Source: Actinomycetota bacterium (GTDB taxonomy: Bacteria > Actinomycetota > Actinomycetes > Propionibacteriales > Nocardioidaceae). Taken from it: 64,000 bases of DNA. The stretch lies in NCBI GenBank assembly GCA_009701885.1, contig WLJH01000005.1:1-64000 (forward strand), in the 5' to 3' direction. The position numbers were made by a program, and so were the translations under genes. This document shows, piece by piece, positions 47,667-57,015 of the stretch. Positions within the stretch are counted from its first letter, which is position 1. Each line of letters opens with the position of its first letter. The notes beneath the pieces are model-generated. The model made no database searches. It was given only the letters and a program-made list of their open reading frames with translations, and was not told where the DNA came from.

Positions 47667-48365
47667 GTGTTCCCACCTGACCGGTTGGCACTGGTCGAGC
47701 GGTACGTCGGCTGGTTGGCCGGTGCCGGCACCGAGCGCGGCCTGATCGGGCCCCGCGAGGTCGCTCGGCTGTGGGACCGCCACGTCCTGAACTCCGCGGT
47801 CGTCGGCGAGTGGGTCCCCGAGGGGGCGCGGGTCGCCGACATCGGGAGTGGGGCAGGGCTGCCCGGCCTGGTGCTGGCGTTGGCGCGACCCGACCTTGAG
47901 GTCACCCTGGTGGAGCCGCTCCTCCGGCGCACGACGTTCCTCCGGGAAGTCGTGGCGGACCTCGACGTCCCGGTGCGGGTCGTTCGGGCGAGGGCGGAGG
48001 AGCTCCACGGGGCGGAGTCCTTCGACGTGGTCACGTCGCGGGCGGTCGCACCCCTGGACCGGCTCGCTGGATGGTGCATGCCCCTGGTCGCAGCCGGTGG
48101 CGCGATGGTGGCCCTCAAGGGATCCAGTGCGGCGGACGAGGTGGAGCTGCACCGCGAGGAGCTGGCACGGCACGGCACCGATGCTCCGGAGGTCCGCGCT
48201 CTCGGTGCAGGGGTCCTGGCGTCGCCCACGTGGGCGGTCCGGGTTTCCTGGGCCGGGAGCCCGCAGGTATCTTGGCGCCTCGCCCGGGACGCCCGTCCCC
48301 GTGGTCAGCGAGCACAGCGTCGTCCCAGCCCTGGTGGGCGCCGACGCGGGAAGGGCAGCCGGTGA
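47667..48365 (+). CDS. rsmG: 16S rRNA (guanine-527-N7)-methyltransferase RsmG
   Basis: Methylates G527 of 16S rRNA using SAM. The 232-aa protein has the GidB pattern LIGPREVARLWDRHVLNSAVV, the SAM motif VADIGSGAGLPGLVLALARP and EPLLRRTTFLREV, and ends in a basic Arg/Gly tail. The GTG start is the first good one after parS; the frame is open further upstream, through parS, but no start codon is available. It overlaps parA by four bases. Loss of this enzyme gives low-level streptomycin resistance in other bacteria. Confidence 0.95.
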   Translation: MFPPDRLALVERYVGWLAGAGTERGLIGPREVARLWDRHVLNSAVVGEWVPEGARVADIGSGAGLPGLVLALARPDLEVTLVEPLLRRTTFLREVVADLDVPVRVVRARAEELHGAESFDVVTSRAVAPLDRLAGWCMPLVAAGGAMVALKGSSAADEVELHREELARHGTDAPEVRALGAGVLASPTWAVRVSWAGSPQVSWRLARDARPRGQRAQRRPSPGGRRRGKGSR

Positions 48366-49480
48366 CCGGAGACGCCCCCGTCGGATCGGACGGTGCCGGC
48401 TCCGGTGACGAGTTTTCCACCGGTGGTCCCACGCTCAACCAGGCGGTTTCTCCACAGATCGAGGAAAGTTCTCCACAGGTGACTGTTTCACGTGAAACAT
48501 CCGGCGGAGCCGGCGACAGCGGCGGAGCCGGGGCGTTCGCGGTCCGCACCGCAGCGGAGCTTGCCGAGATGGAGCCGGCCGTGAGTGACGACCTGACGCC
48601 CCTGGCCCGGGCCACCGAGTTCTCCCTGTCGCTGCGCAACAGCGCTGCTCGACGCTCCCCCTCGCCTCGCCCGGCAGCCACGCGCGTGTTCGTCGTGGCG
48701 AACCAGAAGGGCGGCGTCGGCAAGACCACCTCCACGGTCAACGTCGCAGCGGGACTGGCCTCGCTCGGGCAGCGCGTCCTCGTGATCGACCTGGACCCGC
48801 AGGGCAACGCCTCCACCGCACTGAACATCGAGCACCGGCGCGGCGTCCCCTCGACGTACGACGCGCTGGTCGACGGCGTACCGCTCACCGACGTCGTGGC
48901 GCCGTGCCCGGACGTCGACGGGCTCTGGGTCGTCCCCGCGACCATCGACCTGGCCGGCGCGGAGATCGAGCTCGTCTCGGTCGTCGCCCGCGAGGGCCGG
49001 CTGCGCAAGGCGATCCAGGGGCACCCGTGGGTAGGCACGGCCGCGGCCGTGGGCGAGGACCGCTTCGACTACGTGCTCATCGACTGCCCGCCGTCGCTGG
49101 GGCTGCTCACGCTCAACGCGCTGGTGGCCGGCGAGGAGATGCTGATCCCGATCCAGGCCGAGTACTACGCGCTCGAGGGACTGGGGCAGCTGCTCGAGAC
49201 CGTCGACATGGTCCGGGCGCACCTCAACCCGTCCCTGGCGGTCTCCACCATCCTGCTGACCATGTACGACGCCCGGACCCGACTGGCCGCCGGCGTCGCC
49301 GAGGAGGTCCGCGACCACTTCGGTGACCAGGTCCTCCGCACCGCCATCCCCCGCTCGGTGCGGGTGTCCGAGGCGCCGTCCTACGCCCAGACGGTCATGA
49401 CCTACGACCCTGGGTCCCCGGGGGCGCTGTCCTACCTCGAGGCAGCGCGCGAGATCGCCGAGCGAGGAGCCCCGCAGTGA
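48362..49480 (+). CDS. parA: Chromosome partitioning ATPase ParA (Soj)
   Basis: Walker-type ATPase that drives origin segregation with ParB. From this GTG the protein is 372 aa: a disordered N-terminus of about 115 residues, then [20 protein letters not shown] (deviant Walker A), [36 protein letters not shown] and the C-terminal [14 protein letters not shown]. The GTG overlaps the rsmG stop. The N-terminal reading contains a second parS and two TTCTCCACA boxes, so a start further in (such as the GTG giving [14 protein letters not shown]) may be used. Confidence 0.93.
   Translation: MTGDAPVGSDGAGSGDEFSTGGPTLNQAVSPQIEESSPQVTVSRETSGGAGDSGGAGAFAVRTAAELAEMEPAVSDDLTPLARATEFSLSLRNSAARRSPSPRPAATRVFVVANQKGGVGKTTSTVNVAAGLASLGQRVLVIDLDPQGNASTALNIEHRRGVPSTYDALVDGVPLTDVVAPCPDVDGLWVVPATIDLAGAEIELVSVVAREGRLRKAIQGHPWVGTAAAVGEDRFDYVLIDCPPSLGLLTLNALVAGEEMLIPIQAEYYALEGLGQLLETVDMVRAHLNPSLAVSTILLTMYDARTRLAAGVAEEVRDHFGDQVLRTAIPRSVRVSEAPSYAQTVMTYDPGSPGALSYLEAAREIAERGAPQ
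48448..48477. promoter_or_regulatory. Two TTCTCCACA DnaA-box-like sites
   Basis: TTCTCCACA occurs at 48448-48456 and 48469-48477, just before parS 2 and identical to a site upstream of dnaA. It resembles a degenerate DnaA box (7/9 to TTGTCCACA), inside the predicted 5' end of parA. Confidence 0.5.
48484..48499. promoter_or_regulatory. parS site 2
   Basis: A second perfect TGTTTCACGTGAAACA, inside the predicted parA reading frame, 860 bases from the first. Confidence 0.97.
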
Positions 49481-50523
49481 ACGCCCGTCCTGCCCCGCGT
49501 CGTGGTCTGGGCCGTGGCCTCGGATCCCTCATCCCGACCGCGCCGCCCGAGGGGGCCGCCTCGGGGCCCGGAGCTGACGGCGCCGGGAATGCGGGCCCCG
49601 GCGCTGAGGCGCCGGGTGGGGGTGCGAGCGACCCGGGCTCCCCGCCGGAGCCCCGCTCGAGCAGCGGTGGTGCGGCGTCCCCGGACTCCCCGGACCTCGC
49701 TCCCGTGGACGGCGCCTACTTCGCCGAGGTGCCGATCGGCCAGATCGTCCCCAACGCCGTCCAACCGCGCCACGTCTTCGACGAGGACGCGATGGCCGAG
49801 CTGGTGCACTCGATCCGCGAGGTCGGGCTGCTCCAGCCGATCGTCGTCCGGCGCACCGGCGCGGAGTCCTACGAGCTGGTCATGGGCGAGCGGCGCTGGC
49901 GCGCCTCCCAGCAGGCGGGCCTCGAGGTCATCCCTGCCATCGTGCGGCAGACCGAGGACGACGACATGCTCCGGGACGCGCTCCTGGAGAACCTCCACCG
50001 CTCCCAGCTCAACCCGCTGGAGGAGGCCTCGGCCTACGCCCAGCTCCTGGAGGACTTCGGCTGCACCCACGAGGAGCTCGCGACCCGCATCGGCCGCTCC
50101 CGCCCGCAGATCTCCAACACCCTGAGGCTGCTCAAGCTGAGCCCCGCCGTCCAGCGACGCGTCGCCGCCGGTGTGCTCTCGGCCGGGCACGCCCGCTCGC
50201 TGCTCGCCGTGGACGACCCCGGGCTGCAGGACCGCCTCGCCTCACGTGTCGTCGCCGAGGGGATCAGCGTGCGCGGCTTGGAGGAGATCGTGGCCGTGGG
50301 CGACCACGGCGACGAGGGTGCCGGCCGCGTCGTGCGCCGGAAGCCGACCGCCCCCGGCCTGGCCGAGATCGCCGACCGGCTCTCCGACCGGCTGGAGACC
50401 CGGGTCAAGGTGGACCTGGGGCGCAGCAAGGGCAAGGTGCAGATCGAGTTCGCGTCGCTGGAGGACCTGCGGCGCATCATCGACATCATCGACCCGCGCA
50501 ACCGGTCGGACCGGCCGATCTGA
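49477..50523 (+). CDS. parB: ParB/Spo0J centromere-binding protein
   Basis: Binds parS, spreads as a CTP-dependent clamp and forms the partition complex. The 348-aa protein has a basic start ([14 protein letters not shown]), an acidic Pro/Gly linker, the ParB N-domain with [15 protein letters not shown] and CTP motif GERRWRAS, the KorB HTH ([32 protein letters not shown]), and a C-terminal dimer domain with [28 protein letters not shown]. The start overlaps parA by four bases. A hairpin lies about 60 bases after the stop. Confidence 0.97.
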   Translation: MNARPAPRRGLGRGLGSLIPTAPPEGAASGPGADGAGNAGPGAEAPGGGASDPGSPPEPRSSSGGAASPDSPDLAPVDGAYFAEVPIGQIVPNAVQPRHVFDEDAMAELVHSIREVGLLQPIVVRRTGAESYELVMGERRWRASQQAGLEVIPAIVRQTEDDDMLRDALLENLHRSQLNPLEEASAYAQLLEDFGCTHEELATRIGRSRPQISNTLRLLKLSPAVQRRVAAGVLSAGHARSLLAVDDPGLQDRLASRVVAEGISVRGLEEIVAVGDHGDEGAGRVVRRKPTAPGLAEIADRLSDRLETRVKVDLGRSKGKVQIEFASLEDLRRIIDIIDPRNRSDRPI

Positions 50524-50579
50524 CGTTTCATCGACCTAGCGATAGATTGCTTTGTCGACTTGTTGATAGGTCACCGGGG

Positions 50580-50605
50580 AGGTTCGGCTGGTACGAGCCG
50601 AACCT
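50580..50605 (+). terminator. Hairpin terminator after parB
   Basis: AGGTTCGGCT and AGCCGAACCT pair over 10 bp with a six-base loop, followed by TTCGG. It probably ends the rpmH-parB series. Confidence 0.7.
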
Positions 50606-50618
50606 TTCGGCGTACGGG

Positions 50619-50670
50619 CGAAGGTTCAGCCGTGGACCGGAAGGTCGAGCTGGTGCCAGCTGAACCTTCG
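50619..50670. repeat. 12-bp inverted repeat CGAAGGTTCAGC / GCTGAACCTTCG
   Basis: Perfect arms separated by 28 bases, next to the parB terminator. The GGTTCAGC/GCTGAACC core is the same as in the repeats near 4.2-4.3 kb. It lies before the end of the convergent acyltransferase gene and could terminate it. Confidence 0.75.
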
Positions 50671-50687
50671 ACTCGTGCGGGCCGCCC

Positions 50688-51455
50688 TCAGGCGCCGGCG
50701 GCCTTGGCCCGCCGGGCCTCGGCGCGTCGGCGCTGCTCCTCGGCGTCGAGCCGGGCCGCCTCCTCCGGGGTGGGGGCCGAGCCGCCGAAGCGGGCCGGCA
50801 GCCACCAGGAGCCCGGGGGCTGCTCCTCGACGGGGTACGCCGCGATCGTCTTGTCCAGCATCGAGCTCATCCGTGCGCGGAGCGCCGCGGTCTCGGCGAC
50901 CGGGTCCTCGCCGGTGGGCCGCAGAGGCTCCCCGACCCGGATGGCGATGGTCTTCCCGCGCGAGAAGTCCTTGTCGTGGTCCTTGGTGAAGATGCGCTGG
51001 GTGCCCCAGAGGATCACCGGCACCAGCGGGACGTCGGCCTCGGCAGCGATCCGCACCGCACCGGTCTTGATGTCCTTGATCTCGAACGAGCGCGAGATCG
51101 TGGCCTCGGGGAAGATCCCGACCGCCTCGCCCCGCTTCAGGTAGTCCACCGCGGTGCGGAAGGAGGCGAGCCCCTCCCCGCGGTCCACCTCGATGTGGTG
51201 CATCGAGCGCATGACCGGACCGCCCACGGCGTTCTGGAAGATCTCGCGCTTGGCCATGAACCGCACCTTGCGCCCCGAAGGGTTCGCCGCGAGCCCGCCG
51301 TAGATGAAGTCCAGGTACCCGACGTGGTTGACCGCGAGGAGCACGCCCCCCTTGCGCGGGACGTGCTCGGTCCCGGTCAGGTCGAAACGCTGGCCCAGCA
51401 GGCGGAAGCCCGTCTTCGCGGCGAGGATGATCGGGGGGTAGGTCAGGTCCAGCAC
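50688..51455 (-). CDS. plsC: 1-acyl-sn-glycerol-3-phosphate acyltransferase
   Basis: A 255-aa PlsC family protein that acylates lysophosphatidate to phosphatidate. HX4D is NHVGYLD, followed by a FMAKREIF block and FPEATISRSFEIKDIKTGAVRIA, and PLVPVILWGTQRIF. A hydrophobic N-terminus (VLDLTYPPIILAAKTGFRLL) associates it with the membrane, and a basic Ala/Arg tail ends it. The gene is convergent with parB. It is a close canonical member, unlike the longer acyltransferase near 7 kb. Confidence 0.9.
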   Translation of the reverse strand: MLDLTYPPIILAAKTGFRLLGQRFDLTGTEHVPRKGGVLLAVNHVGYLDFIYGGLAANPSGRKVRFMAKREIFQNAVGGPVMRSMHHIEVDRGEGLASFRTAVDYLKRGEAVGIFPEATISRSFEIKDIKTGAVRIAAEADVPLVPVILWGTQRIFTKDHDKDFSRGKTIAIRVGEPLRPTGEDPVAETAALRARMSSMLDKTIAAYPVEEQPPGSWWLPARFGGSAPTPEEAARLDAEEQRRRAEARRAKAAGA

Positions 51456-51532
51456 GTGCCGATCCTGTCACGCGGGCCCAGCCCGCAGACCGGTCGCCAG
51501 TCGGCGAGAACGGTCGGGCAGCCCTGGGGAGA

Positions 51533-52858
51533 TCAGTTGACGTCGGTGCCGGGGGCGTCGTAGCCCGCGGGCAGCCCGCGCTCGGAGCCCTCGAGCTCCA
51601 GCGATGCCCCGAAGGTCGCCCGCAGCTCGATCTCGTCCTCGAGCACGCCGGCCAGGCGGCGTACGCCCTCGCGGATGCGCTCGGGGGTGGGGTAGCAGAA
51701 GGACAGCCGCATGGCGCCCGAGCCGTAGCCGTCGGCGAAGAAGGCGGTGCCCGGCACGTAGGCGACGCGGGCGGTCACGGCGCGCGGCAGCATCGCCTTC
51801 GCGTCGATGCCGGGCGGGAGGGTCAGCCAGACGTAGAAGCCGCCGTCCGGGACGTTCCAGCGACAGCCGGCCGGCATGAGGTCGTCGAGGGCGGAGACCA
51901 TCGCGTCGCGGCGCTCGCGGTACATCTCCCGGAACTGCTTGATCTGGCCCTGCCAGTCGTGCGCGGAGAGGTACGCCGAGATCGCCATCTGCGAGAACTG
52001 CGGCGGGCAGAGCGTCGCGGACTCCTGGGCGAGCACGAGCTTCTCGCGCACGGGGTGCGGTGCGAGCGCCCAGCCGACCCGGAAGCCGGGGGCGAAGGTC
52101 TTGGAGAAGGACCCGAGGTAGATGACGTTGTCGGCGTCGTCCGCACGCATCGCCCGCAGCGGCTCCTGGTCGAAGCCGAGCAGGCCGTAGGGGTTGTCCT
52201 CGAGGACCAGCACGCCCTCGCGCCGACAGATCTCCAGGACCCGAGCGCGCCGCTCCAGCGACATCGTCACGCCGGCGGGGTTGTGGAAGTTGGGGATCGT
52301 GTACAGGAACTTGATCCGGCGCCCGGCGCGCTTGGTGGCGGCGATCGCCTGCTCGAGCGCCTCCGGCACCAGCCCGTGGGCGTCCATCTCGGCGTGCACG
52401 ACCTCGGCCTGGTAGGCGCGGAAGACGCCGAGGGCACCGACGTACGACGGCGCCTCGCAGATCACGACGTCGCCCGGGTCGCAGAAGATCCGCGTCACCA
52501 GGTCCACGGCCTGCTGGGAGCCCACGGTCACGACGACGTCGTCGGGGTGCGCCTCGATCCCCTCCAGGCGCATCACCTCGGCGATCTGCTCCCGCAGCTC
52601 GGGGACGCCCTGGCCCGAGCCGTACTGCATCGCCACCGGGCCGTGCTGCAGCACCAGGTCGTTGATGGCGTGCCCGACCACGTCGAGCGGCAGCCCGGTG
52701 ATGTTGGGCATCCCGCCGGCGAGCGACACGACCTCCGGCCGGGAGGCGACCGCGAACAGCGCCCGGATCTCCGAGGCCGTCATGCCGGCCGTGCGCGCGG
52801 CGTACCGGTCGACGAAGGAGTCGAGACGGGCGTGCGAGCGCGCGGGAGTGCTGTCCAT
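51533..52858 (-). CDS. PLP-dependent aminotransferase (class I/II, LysN/MocR-like)
   Basis: A 441-aa fold type I aminotransferase. Landmarks are SLAGGMPNITGLP, YGSGQGVPELREQIA, NFHNPAGVTMSLERR, the active-site Lys in YLGSFSKTFAPGFRVGW, and the C-terminal MRLSFCYPTPERIREGVRRL. It matches the 2-aminoadipate or aromatic aminotransferase (Aro8/LysN) type without a GntR HTH. The amino donor and product cannot be decided. The ATG start is chosen because an upstream extension would run into the divergent gene's leader. It is divergent from the GNAT gene. Confidence 0.9.
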   Translation of the reverse strand: MDSTPARSHARLDSFVDRYAARTAGMTASEIRALFAVASRPEVVSLAGGMPNITGLPLDVVGHAINDLVLQHGPVAMQYGSGQGVPELREQIAEVMRLEGIEAHPDDVVVTVGSQQAVDLVTRIFCDPGDVVICEAPSYVGALGVFRAYQAEVVHAEMDAHGLVPEALEQAIAATKRAGRRIKFLYTIPNFHNPAGVTMSLERRARVLEICRREGVLVLEDNPYGLLGFDQEPLRAMRADDADNVIYLGSFSKTFAPGFRVGWALAPHPVREKLVLAQESATLCPPQFSQMAISAYLSAHDWQGQIKQFREMYRERRDAMVSALDDLMPAGCRWNVPDGGFYVWLTLPPGIDAKAMLPRAVTARVAYVPGTAFFADGYGSGAMRLSFCYPTPERIREGVRRLAGVLEDEIELRATFGASLELEGSERGLPAGYDAPGTDVN

Positions 52859-52979
52859 GATCCCTCTAGCATGAACGATGAGGCACCTGCACGCACGCGC
52901 AGGCCGCGTGCTGGGCGGGTCGAGGGGTGTGGCGGTCCTCACCCCGTCCTGGTGGAGCAGAGGCTGCGGGAGGTGTGCC

Positions 52980-53645
52980 GTGGGACGCAGGGTCGTGCCG
53001 CTCACCCTGGACCTGCTCGACCGGCTCACGCCTCAGGAGTCCCCGTGCCGGTCCTGCCTGTGCTGGGCCCTGGACGCCGTACGCCGGGAGCGGCTCGGCC
53101 CCGACCTCAGGTCCCGGGTGGAGGCCAAGGACGCCTGGGTGTCCGAGCTGCTCCGGGAGTGGGGCTCGTGCGGGCGGGCGGTCGTCCTGGAGGCCGAGCC
53201 GGTCGGGGTCGTGCTCTACGCCCCGCCGGCCTACCTGCCCGGTGCGGCGGCCGTGCCGACCGCACCGGCGTCGCCCGACGCGGTGCTGGTCGCAGACATC
53301 TGGGTGCGTCCGGACCTGCGCGGCCACGGTCTGGGCCGACTCCTGGTGCAGGCGACGGCGCGGGACCTGGTGTCGCGCGGCGGGGTCCGGGCGATCGAGG
53401 CTTTCGGCCGCCGCGGCCCGGGTGCGCCCGGGTGCACCGCCCCGGTCGACTTCTGGCTGCGCACGGGGTTCCGCACGCACCGGGCGCACCCGGTCGTGCC
53501 CCGGTTGCGGATGGACCTGCGGAGCACCGCCACCTGGATGGACGAGGTCGAGGCGGCGCTGGAGCGGCTCGTCGGGGTGGTTCGGCCCTCGCCCGCCCCG
53601 GAAGCAGCAGTCCCCGTCGTCCGGAGGGACGACGGGGACCGGTGA
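52980..53645 (+). CDS. GNAT family N-acetyltransferase
   Basis: A 221-aa protein with the acetyl-CoA-binding motif A VADIWVRPDLRGHGLGRLLVQA in two parts and IEAFGRRG downstream. CRSCLCWALD near residue 25 adds a Cys pair that is unusual. The GTG with GGGAGG about six bases before it is favoured over upstream starts. In streptomycetes a GNAT gene occupies the place between parB and trxA, as here. Acceptor unknown. The 3' end overlaps a strong hairpin. Confidence 0.85.
   Translation: MGRRVVPLTLDLLDRLTPQESPCRSCLCWALDAVRRERLGPDLRSRVEAKDAWVSELLREWGSCGRAVVLEAEPVGVVLYAPPAYLPGAAAVPTAPASPDAVLVADIWVRPDLRGHGLGRLLVQATARDLVSRGGVRAIEAFGRRGPGAPGCTAPVDFWLRTGFRTHRAHPVVPRLRMDLRSTATWMDEVEAALERLVGVVRPSPAPEAAVPVVRRDDGDR
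53611..53638. terminator. Hairpin at the 3' end of the GNAT gene
   Basis: TCCCCGTCGTCC and GGACGACGGGGA form a perfect 12-bp stem with a four-base loop, ending five bases before the TGA of the GNAT gene; it lies between convergent genes and may end both. Confidence 0.75.
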
Positions 53646-53661
53646 GGCTGGGGGCGTCAGC

Positions 53662-54006
53662 TCACGCCGTGTAGTCGGCCAGCTCGTTGAGCAGGGTCGC
53701 CTTGGGGCGGGCGCCGACGATCGACTTCACGACCTCGCCGCCCTGGTAGACGTTGATCGTCGGGATGCCGGTGACGCGGTAGGAGCTCGGCGTCACGGGG
53801 TTCTCGTCGACGTTCATCTTCAAGAAGGTGATCTTGTCGCCGTGCGCGGCGGCGATCTCCTCCAGGATCGGGGCGACCTGGCGGCACGGGCCGCACCACT
53901 CGGCCCAGAAGTCCACGAGGACCGGCTTGTCGGACTTGAGGACCTGCGCCTCGAACTCGGCGTCGGTGACGGCGGCGATGTTGCCCACGACGGGGGCTCC
54001 CTTCAT
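53662..54006 (-). CDS. trxA: Thioredoxin
   Basis: A small redox protein that reduces disulphides. The 114-aa protein has the active site WCGPC (C38, C41), VDFWAEWCGPCRQVAPIL, and the cis-Pro region YRVTGIPTINVYQGGE. The ATG start gives MKGAPVVGNIAAVTDAEF; nine more residues upstream could be read but match less. It follows trxB on the same strand, separated by a hairpin. Homologue of Rv3914. Confidence 0.96.
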   Translation of the reverse strand: MKGAPVVGNIAAVTDAEFEAQVLKSDKPVLVDFWAEWCGPCRQVAPILEEIAAAHGDKITFLKMNVDENPVTPSSYRVTGIPTINVYQGGEVVKSIVGARPKATLLNELADYTA

Positions 54007-54039
54007 CAGTACTGCGGGGGTGTGTCGAACGTGTGGGGA

Positions 54040-54065
54040 GAACACCGCGCTCCGCGGCGGTGTTC
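54040..54065 (-). terminator. Hairpin between trxB and trxA
   Basis: GAACACCGC and GCGGTGTTC, eight-base loop, just after the trxB stop on the transcribed strand. It may attenuate transcription between trxB and trxA. Confidence 0.55.
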
Positions 54066-54076
54066 CCGCGCCGGGC

Positions 54077-55066
54077 TCAGGCGTTGATCTCGGCCTGGGC
54101 CCGGGCGGCGGCCTCGGTGGTGCTGGAGGTGACGTGCTCCAGCTCGCCGAGGTAGCGCTCAGCGTCGAGGGCGGCGGCGCAACCGGTGCCGGCCGCGGTG
54201 ATGGCCTGGCGGTAGTGGTGGTCCACCAGGTCGCCGCAGGCGAAGACGCCGGGCAGGTTGGTCATGGTCGAGGGGTGGTCGACCAGCACGTAGCCGTTGT
54301 CGTCGAGGTCGACCTGGCCGGTGAGGAGCTCCGAGCGCGGGTCGTGGCCGATCGCGATGAACAGGCCGGTGGCGGGCAGGTCGGACCGCTCGCCGGTGAC
54401 GGTGTCCTCCAGGACGACCTTCTCCAGGCGGTCCTCGCCGACGATCTCGGCGATCTTGGAGTTCCAGACGATCTCCAGCTTCGGGTCGGCGTAGGCGCGC
54501 TCCTGCATGATCTTGGAGGCGCGCAGCTCGTCGCGGCGCACGATGAGGGAGACCTTGGAGCCGAAGCGGGTCAGGAACGTCGCCTCCTCGACCGCGGAGT
54601 CGCCACCGCCGACGACGGCGATGTGCTGCTCGCGGAAGAAGAAGCCGTCGCAGGTGGCGCACCAGGAGACGCCCCGGCCCGACAGCGCGTCCTCGTTGGG
54701 CAGGTCGAGCTTGCGGTAGCCCGAGCCCGTCGCGAGGATCACCGCGCGCGCCCGGAACTCGCCGGTGGCGGTGCGCACGACCTTCACGTCGCCGGTCAGC
54801 TCGACCTCGACGACGTCGTCGGCGACCAGCTCGGCGCCGAAGCGCTCGGCCTGGGCACGCATCTCGTCCATCAGGGCCGGGCCCATGATGCCGTCGCGGA
54901 AGCCGGGGAAGTTCTCGACCTCCGTGGTGTTCATCAGCGCACCTCCCGCGGTCACCGACCCCTCGAAGACCAGCGGGTGGAGGCTGGCGCGAGCGGCGTA
55001 GACGGCAGCGGTGTACCCGGACGGGCCGGAGCCGATGATGATGACGTTGCGGATGTCGTCGGACAT
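54077..55066 (-). CDS. trxB: Thioredoxin reductase
   Basis: FAD-containing NADPH:thioredoxin reductase of 329 aa. The FAD-binding motif is [15 protein letters not shown], the redox-active pair C136/C139 lies in SWCATCDG, the NADPH motif is [12 protein letters not shown], and [23 protein letters not shown] marks the C-terminal FAD part. It is upstream of trxA and likely co-transcribed with it. The order trxB-trxA next to sigM-rsmA is as in M. tuberculosis. Confidence 0.97.
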   Translation of the reverse strand: MSDDIRNVIIIGSGPSGYTAAVYAARASLHPLVFEGSVTAGGALMNTTEVENFPGFRDGIMGPALMDEMRAQAERFGAELVADDVVEVELTGDVKVVRTATGEFRARAVILATGSGYRKLDLPNEDALSGRGVSWCATCDGFFFREQHIAVVGGGDSAVEEATFLTRFGSKVSLIVRRDELRASKIMQERAYADPKLEIVWNSKIAEIVGEDRLEKVVLEDTVTGERSDLPATGLFIAIGHDPRSELLTGQVDLDDNGYVLVDHPSTMTNLPGVFACGDLVDHHYRQAITAAGTGCAAALDAERYLGELEHVTSSTTEAAARAQAEINA

Positions 55067-55251
55067 GCGTGTCCTTCCCCGCCTCGGCGGCGGACGATGA
55101 CGGTGGGTCGGTGCGCGGCGCCGGACGGCCCGCACAGGGTGGAACCGATCGTAGGCGAGCGGCATTCCAGCGTCCGAGGACGCTCGCGGGTGCACCGCGG
55201 TCGGAGGTGCGGATCTGCCGGCTCGGGGGTTCGGAAGTGACGGCTCGGCGG

Positions 55252-56103
55252 TCAGGGGACGGGCAGGGTGACCGAGCGCAGGACCTCGCCGGTGCCGCAC
55301 TGGAGCAGCGCCGCGACCTGGGTGGCGCCCTCGACCGGTCGCAGGACGAGGACGGCCGGCGAGCCGTCGTACAGCACGGCGACGTGGGTTCCGGGGCCCA
55401 CCTCCGGTGGGGTGCAGGACTGCCAGGCGCGCTGCACGCGGGGCGCGGCGTCGCGCAGGGGTTCCGGGCCCTGGGTGCGGGCGGCGACGCGCCGATCGCC
55501 CGACAGACGCCGCTGCAGCCGCTCGGCGACCTCGGTGAAGCTGCCCTCCTCGACCTCCACGAGCCGACCACCCACCGCCAGCAGGTCGCCCGGCACGGCC
55601 GCCATCGAGCCGGCTGCCGCGCCGCCGTCGGTCGCCGCCTCGGGGGAGGCGTCCAGCGCGTACGCCTCTGCCTGCTCCTCCGCCTCCATCTCGGCCAGGT
55701 CCTCGTCGCTGGCCCGGCCCTCGGTCGGGTCGGCGAGCCCACCGTCGGCGGCCACCTCCGAAGTGGCCGCCGCGTCACCCCCGCTCTCGGTGCGGTCGAC
55801 GACCGCGTCCACTCCCACTCCCGCCACGACCACCGCGGCCGCGGCGACGAGCAGGGTCAGGCCGCGGCGCGGTCGGCGCGGCGGCGCAGCACCCGCAGCG
55901 GGCGAGCCCGACGAGGCCCGAGCCGCCGCGGCATAGCCGTCCAGGTCGTCGTGCAGGTCGTGGGGCCTCGCGTCGCCGTCCAGCCGAGCGAGGACGTCGT
56001 CGAGCCGCGCCGCGACGTCCTCGGGCACCGGCTCGTCGTGGCGCGCACGGCCCAGCAGCCGTCGCAGGCGCGCCTCGTCGGCCGGGCTCAGCTCCTCGCT
56101 CAC
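55252..56103 (-). CDS. Anti-sigma-M factor (RsmA-like) membrane protein
   Basis: A 283-aa protein with a cytoplasmic N-terminus of about 80 residues that resembles a short anti-sigma domain ([36 protein letters not shown]), one transmembrane helix (81-98) and an extracytoplasmic acidic domain with two Cys ([21 protein letters not shown]... QCGTGEVL). There is no ZAS motif. Position next to sigM matches RsmA (Rv3912). Homology was judged from layout, so it is a positional call. It probably sequesters SigM at the membrane. Confidence 0.75.
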   Translation of the reverse strand: MSEELSPADEARLRRLLGRARHDEPVPEDVAARLDDVLARLDGDARPHDLHDDLDGYAAAARASSGSPAAGAAPPRRPRRGLTLLVAAAAVVVAGVGVDAVVDRTESGGDAAATSEVAADGGLADPTEGRASDEDLAEMEAEEQAEAYALDASPEAATDGGAAAGSMAAVPGDLLAVGGRLVEVEEGSFTEVAERLQRRLSGDRRVAARTQGPEPLRDAAPRVQRAWQSCTPPEVGPGTHVAVLYDGSPAVLVLRPVEGATQVAALLQCGTGEVLRSVTLPVP

Positions 56104-56247
56104 GGCGGGTGCTCCTCTGGTCAGGGTGCGGGGGATGGGTGGTGCTCGTGCTGCCGGTGGAGATGGTGGTGCTGGTGCGGTCCCGTGGCGGACCTCGACG
56201 GCGTACGTCGGTCGGGGGCGGTCCGGTCGGGTGCGGATCGGATCGGG

Positions 56248-57015
56248 TCAGGGCACGGGTGGTGCCCGGGCGTCCGAGGGTCCGACGTGCGGTGCCGCGA
56301 CGGGGTTCCCCGTCGGCGGGTGGTCCACCTCACCCGGCGCGGCGTCGAGCAGCAGCGGGGCCAGGACGACGGCGAGCCGGGCCCGTGCCCGGGAGCAGCG
56401 GGACTTCACGGTGCCGACCGGGCAGTCGAGGATCCGCGCCGCCTCCGCGACGGGGTAGCCCTCCATGTCGACGAGCACGACCGCCGCGCGCTGCTCGGCC
56501 GGGAGCGCGGCGAGCGCGGCGAGCACGGCGCGTCGCTCCTCGGACCGGACCGAGGCGGTGTCCGGCTGCTCGGGGGCGTCCCCAGGGGCGCGACCGGCGA
56601 CGGGGTGGTCGTCGACGTCGTCGGGCAGCGGCTGGGTGCGGCGCACCTTGGCCGCGCGCAGCCGGTCGAGGCAGGCGTTGACGACGACGCGGTGCAGCCA
56701 GGTGGTGACGGCGGAGTCGCCGCGGAAGGAGCCGGCCCGGCGGTAGGCCGAGACCATGGCGTCCTGCAGGCCGTCGGCGGCGTCCTCGGGGTTGCCGGTC
56801 GTGCGCAGCGCCACCGCCCAGAGCCGGTCGCGGTGCCGGCCGAAGAGCTCACCGAAGGCTCCCGCCTCCCCGGCGACGTGGGCGGCCAGCAGCTCGCGGT
56901 CGTCGCGGGTCGACCAGTCGGTGGGGCCGGGCCCGTCGGTGTCCTCCGCCGGAGCGGGGACCGCGTCCGGGACCTCGGGCAGCGGGACCCCCTCGGGCTG
57001 GACCGGGGCGCTCAT
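56248..57015 (-). CDS. sigM: ECF sigma factor SigM
   Basis: A 255-aa extracytoplasmic-function sigma factor. Region 2 runs from ELLAAHVAGEAGAFGELFGRHRDRLW to AVTTWLHRVVVNACLDRLRAAK, region 4 includes ALPAEQRAAVVLVDMEGYPVAEAARILDCPVGTVKSRCSRARARL. It has long acidic and Pro-rich extensions at both ends. The ATG overlaps the stop of the upstream pseudokinase gene (ATGA), so the two are translated together. In mycobacteria SigM responds to envelope change and activates ESX and lipid genes; the regulon here is unknown. Confidence 0.93.
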   Translation of the reverse strand: MSAPVQPEGVPLPEVPDAVPAPAEDTDGPGPTDWSTRDDRELLAAHVAGEAGAFGELFGRHRDRLWAVALRTTGNPEDAADGLQDAMVSAYRRAGSFRGDSAVTTWLHRVVVNACLDRLRAAKVRRTQPLPDDVDDHPVAGRAPGDAPEQPDTASVRSEERRAVLAALAALPAEQRAAVVLVDMEGYPVAEAARILDCPVGTVKSRCSRARARLAVVLAPLLLDAAPGEVDHPPTGNPVAAPHVGPSDARAPPVP

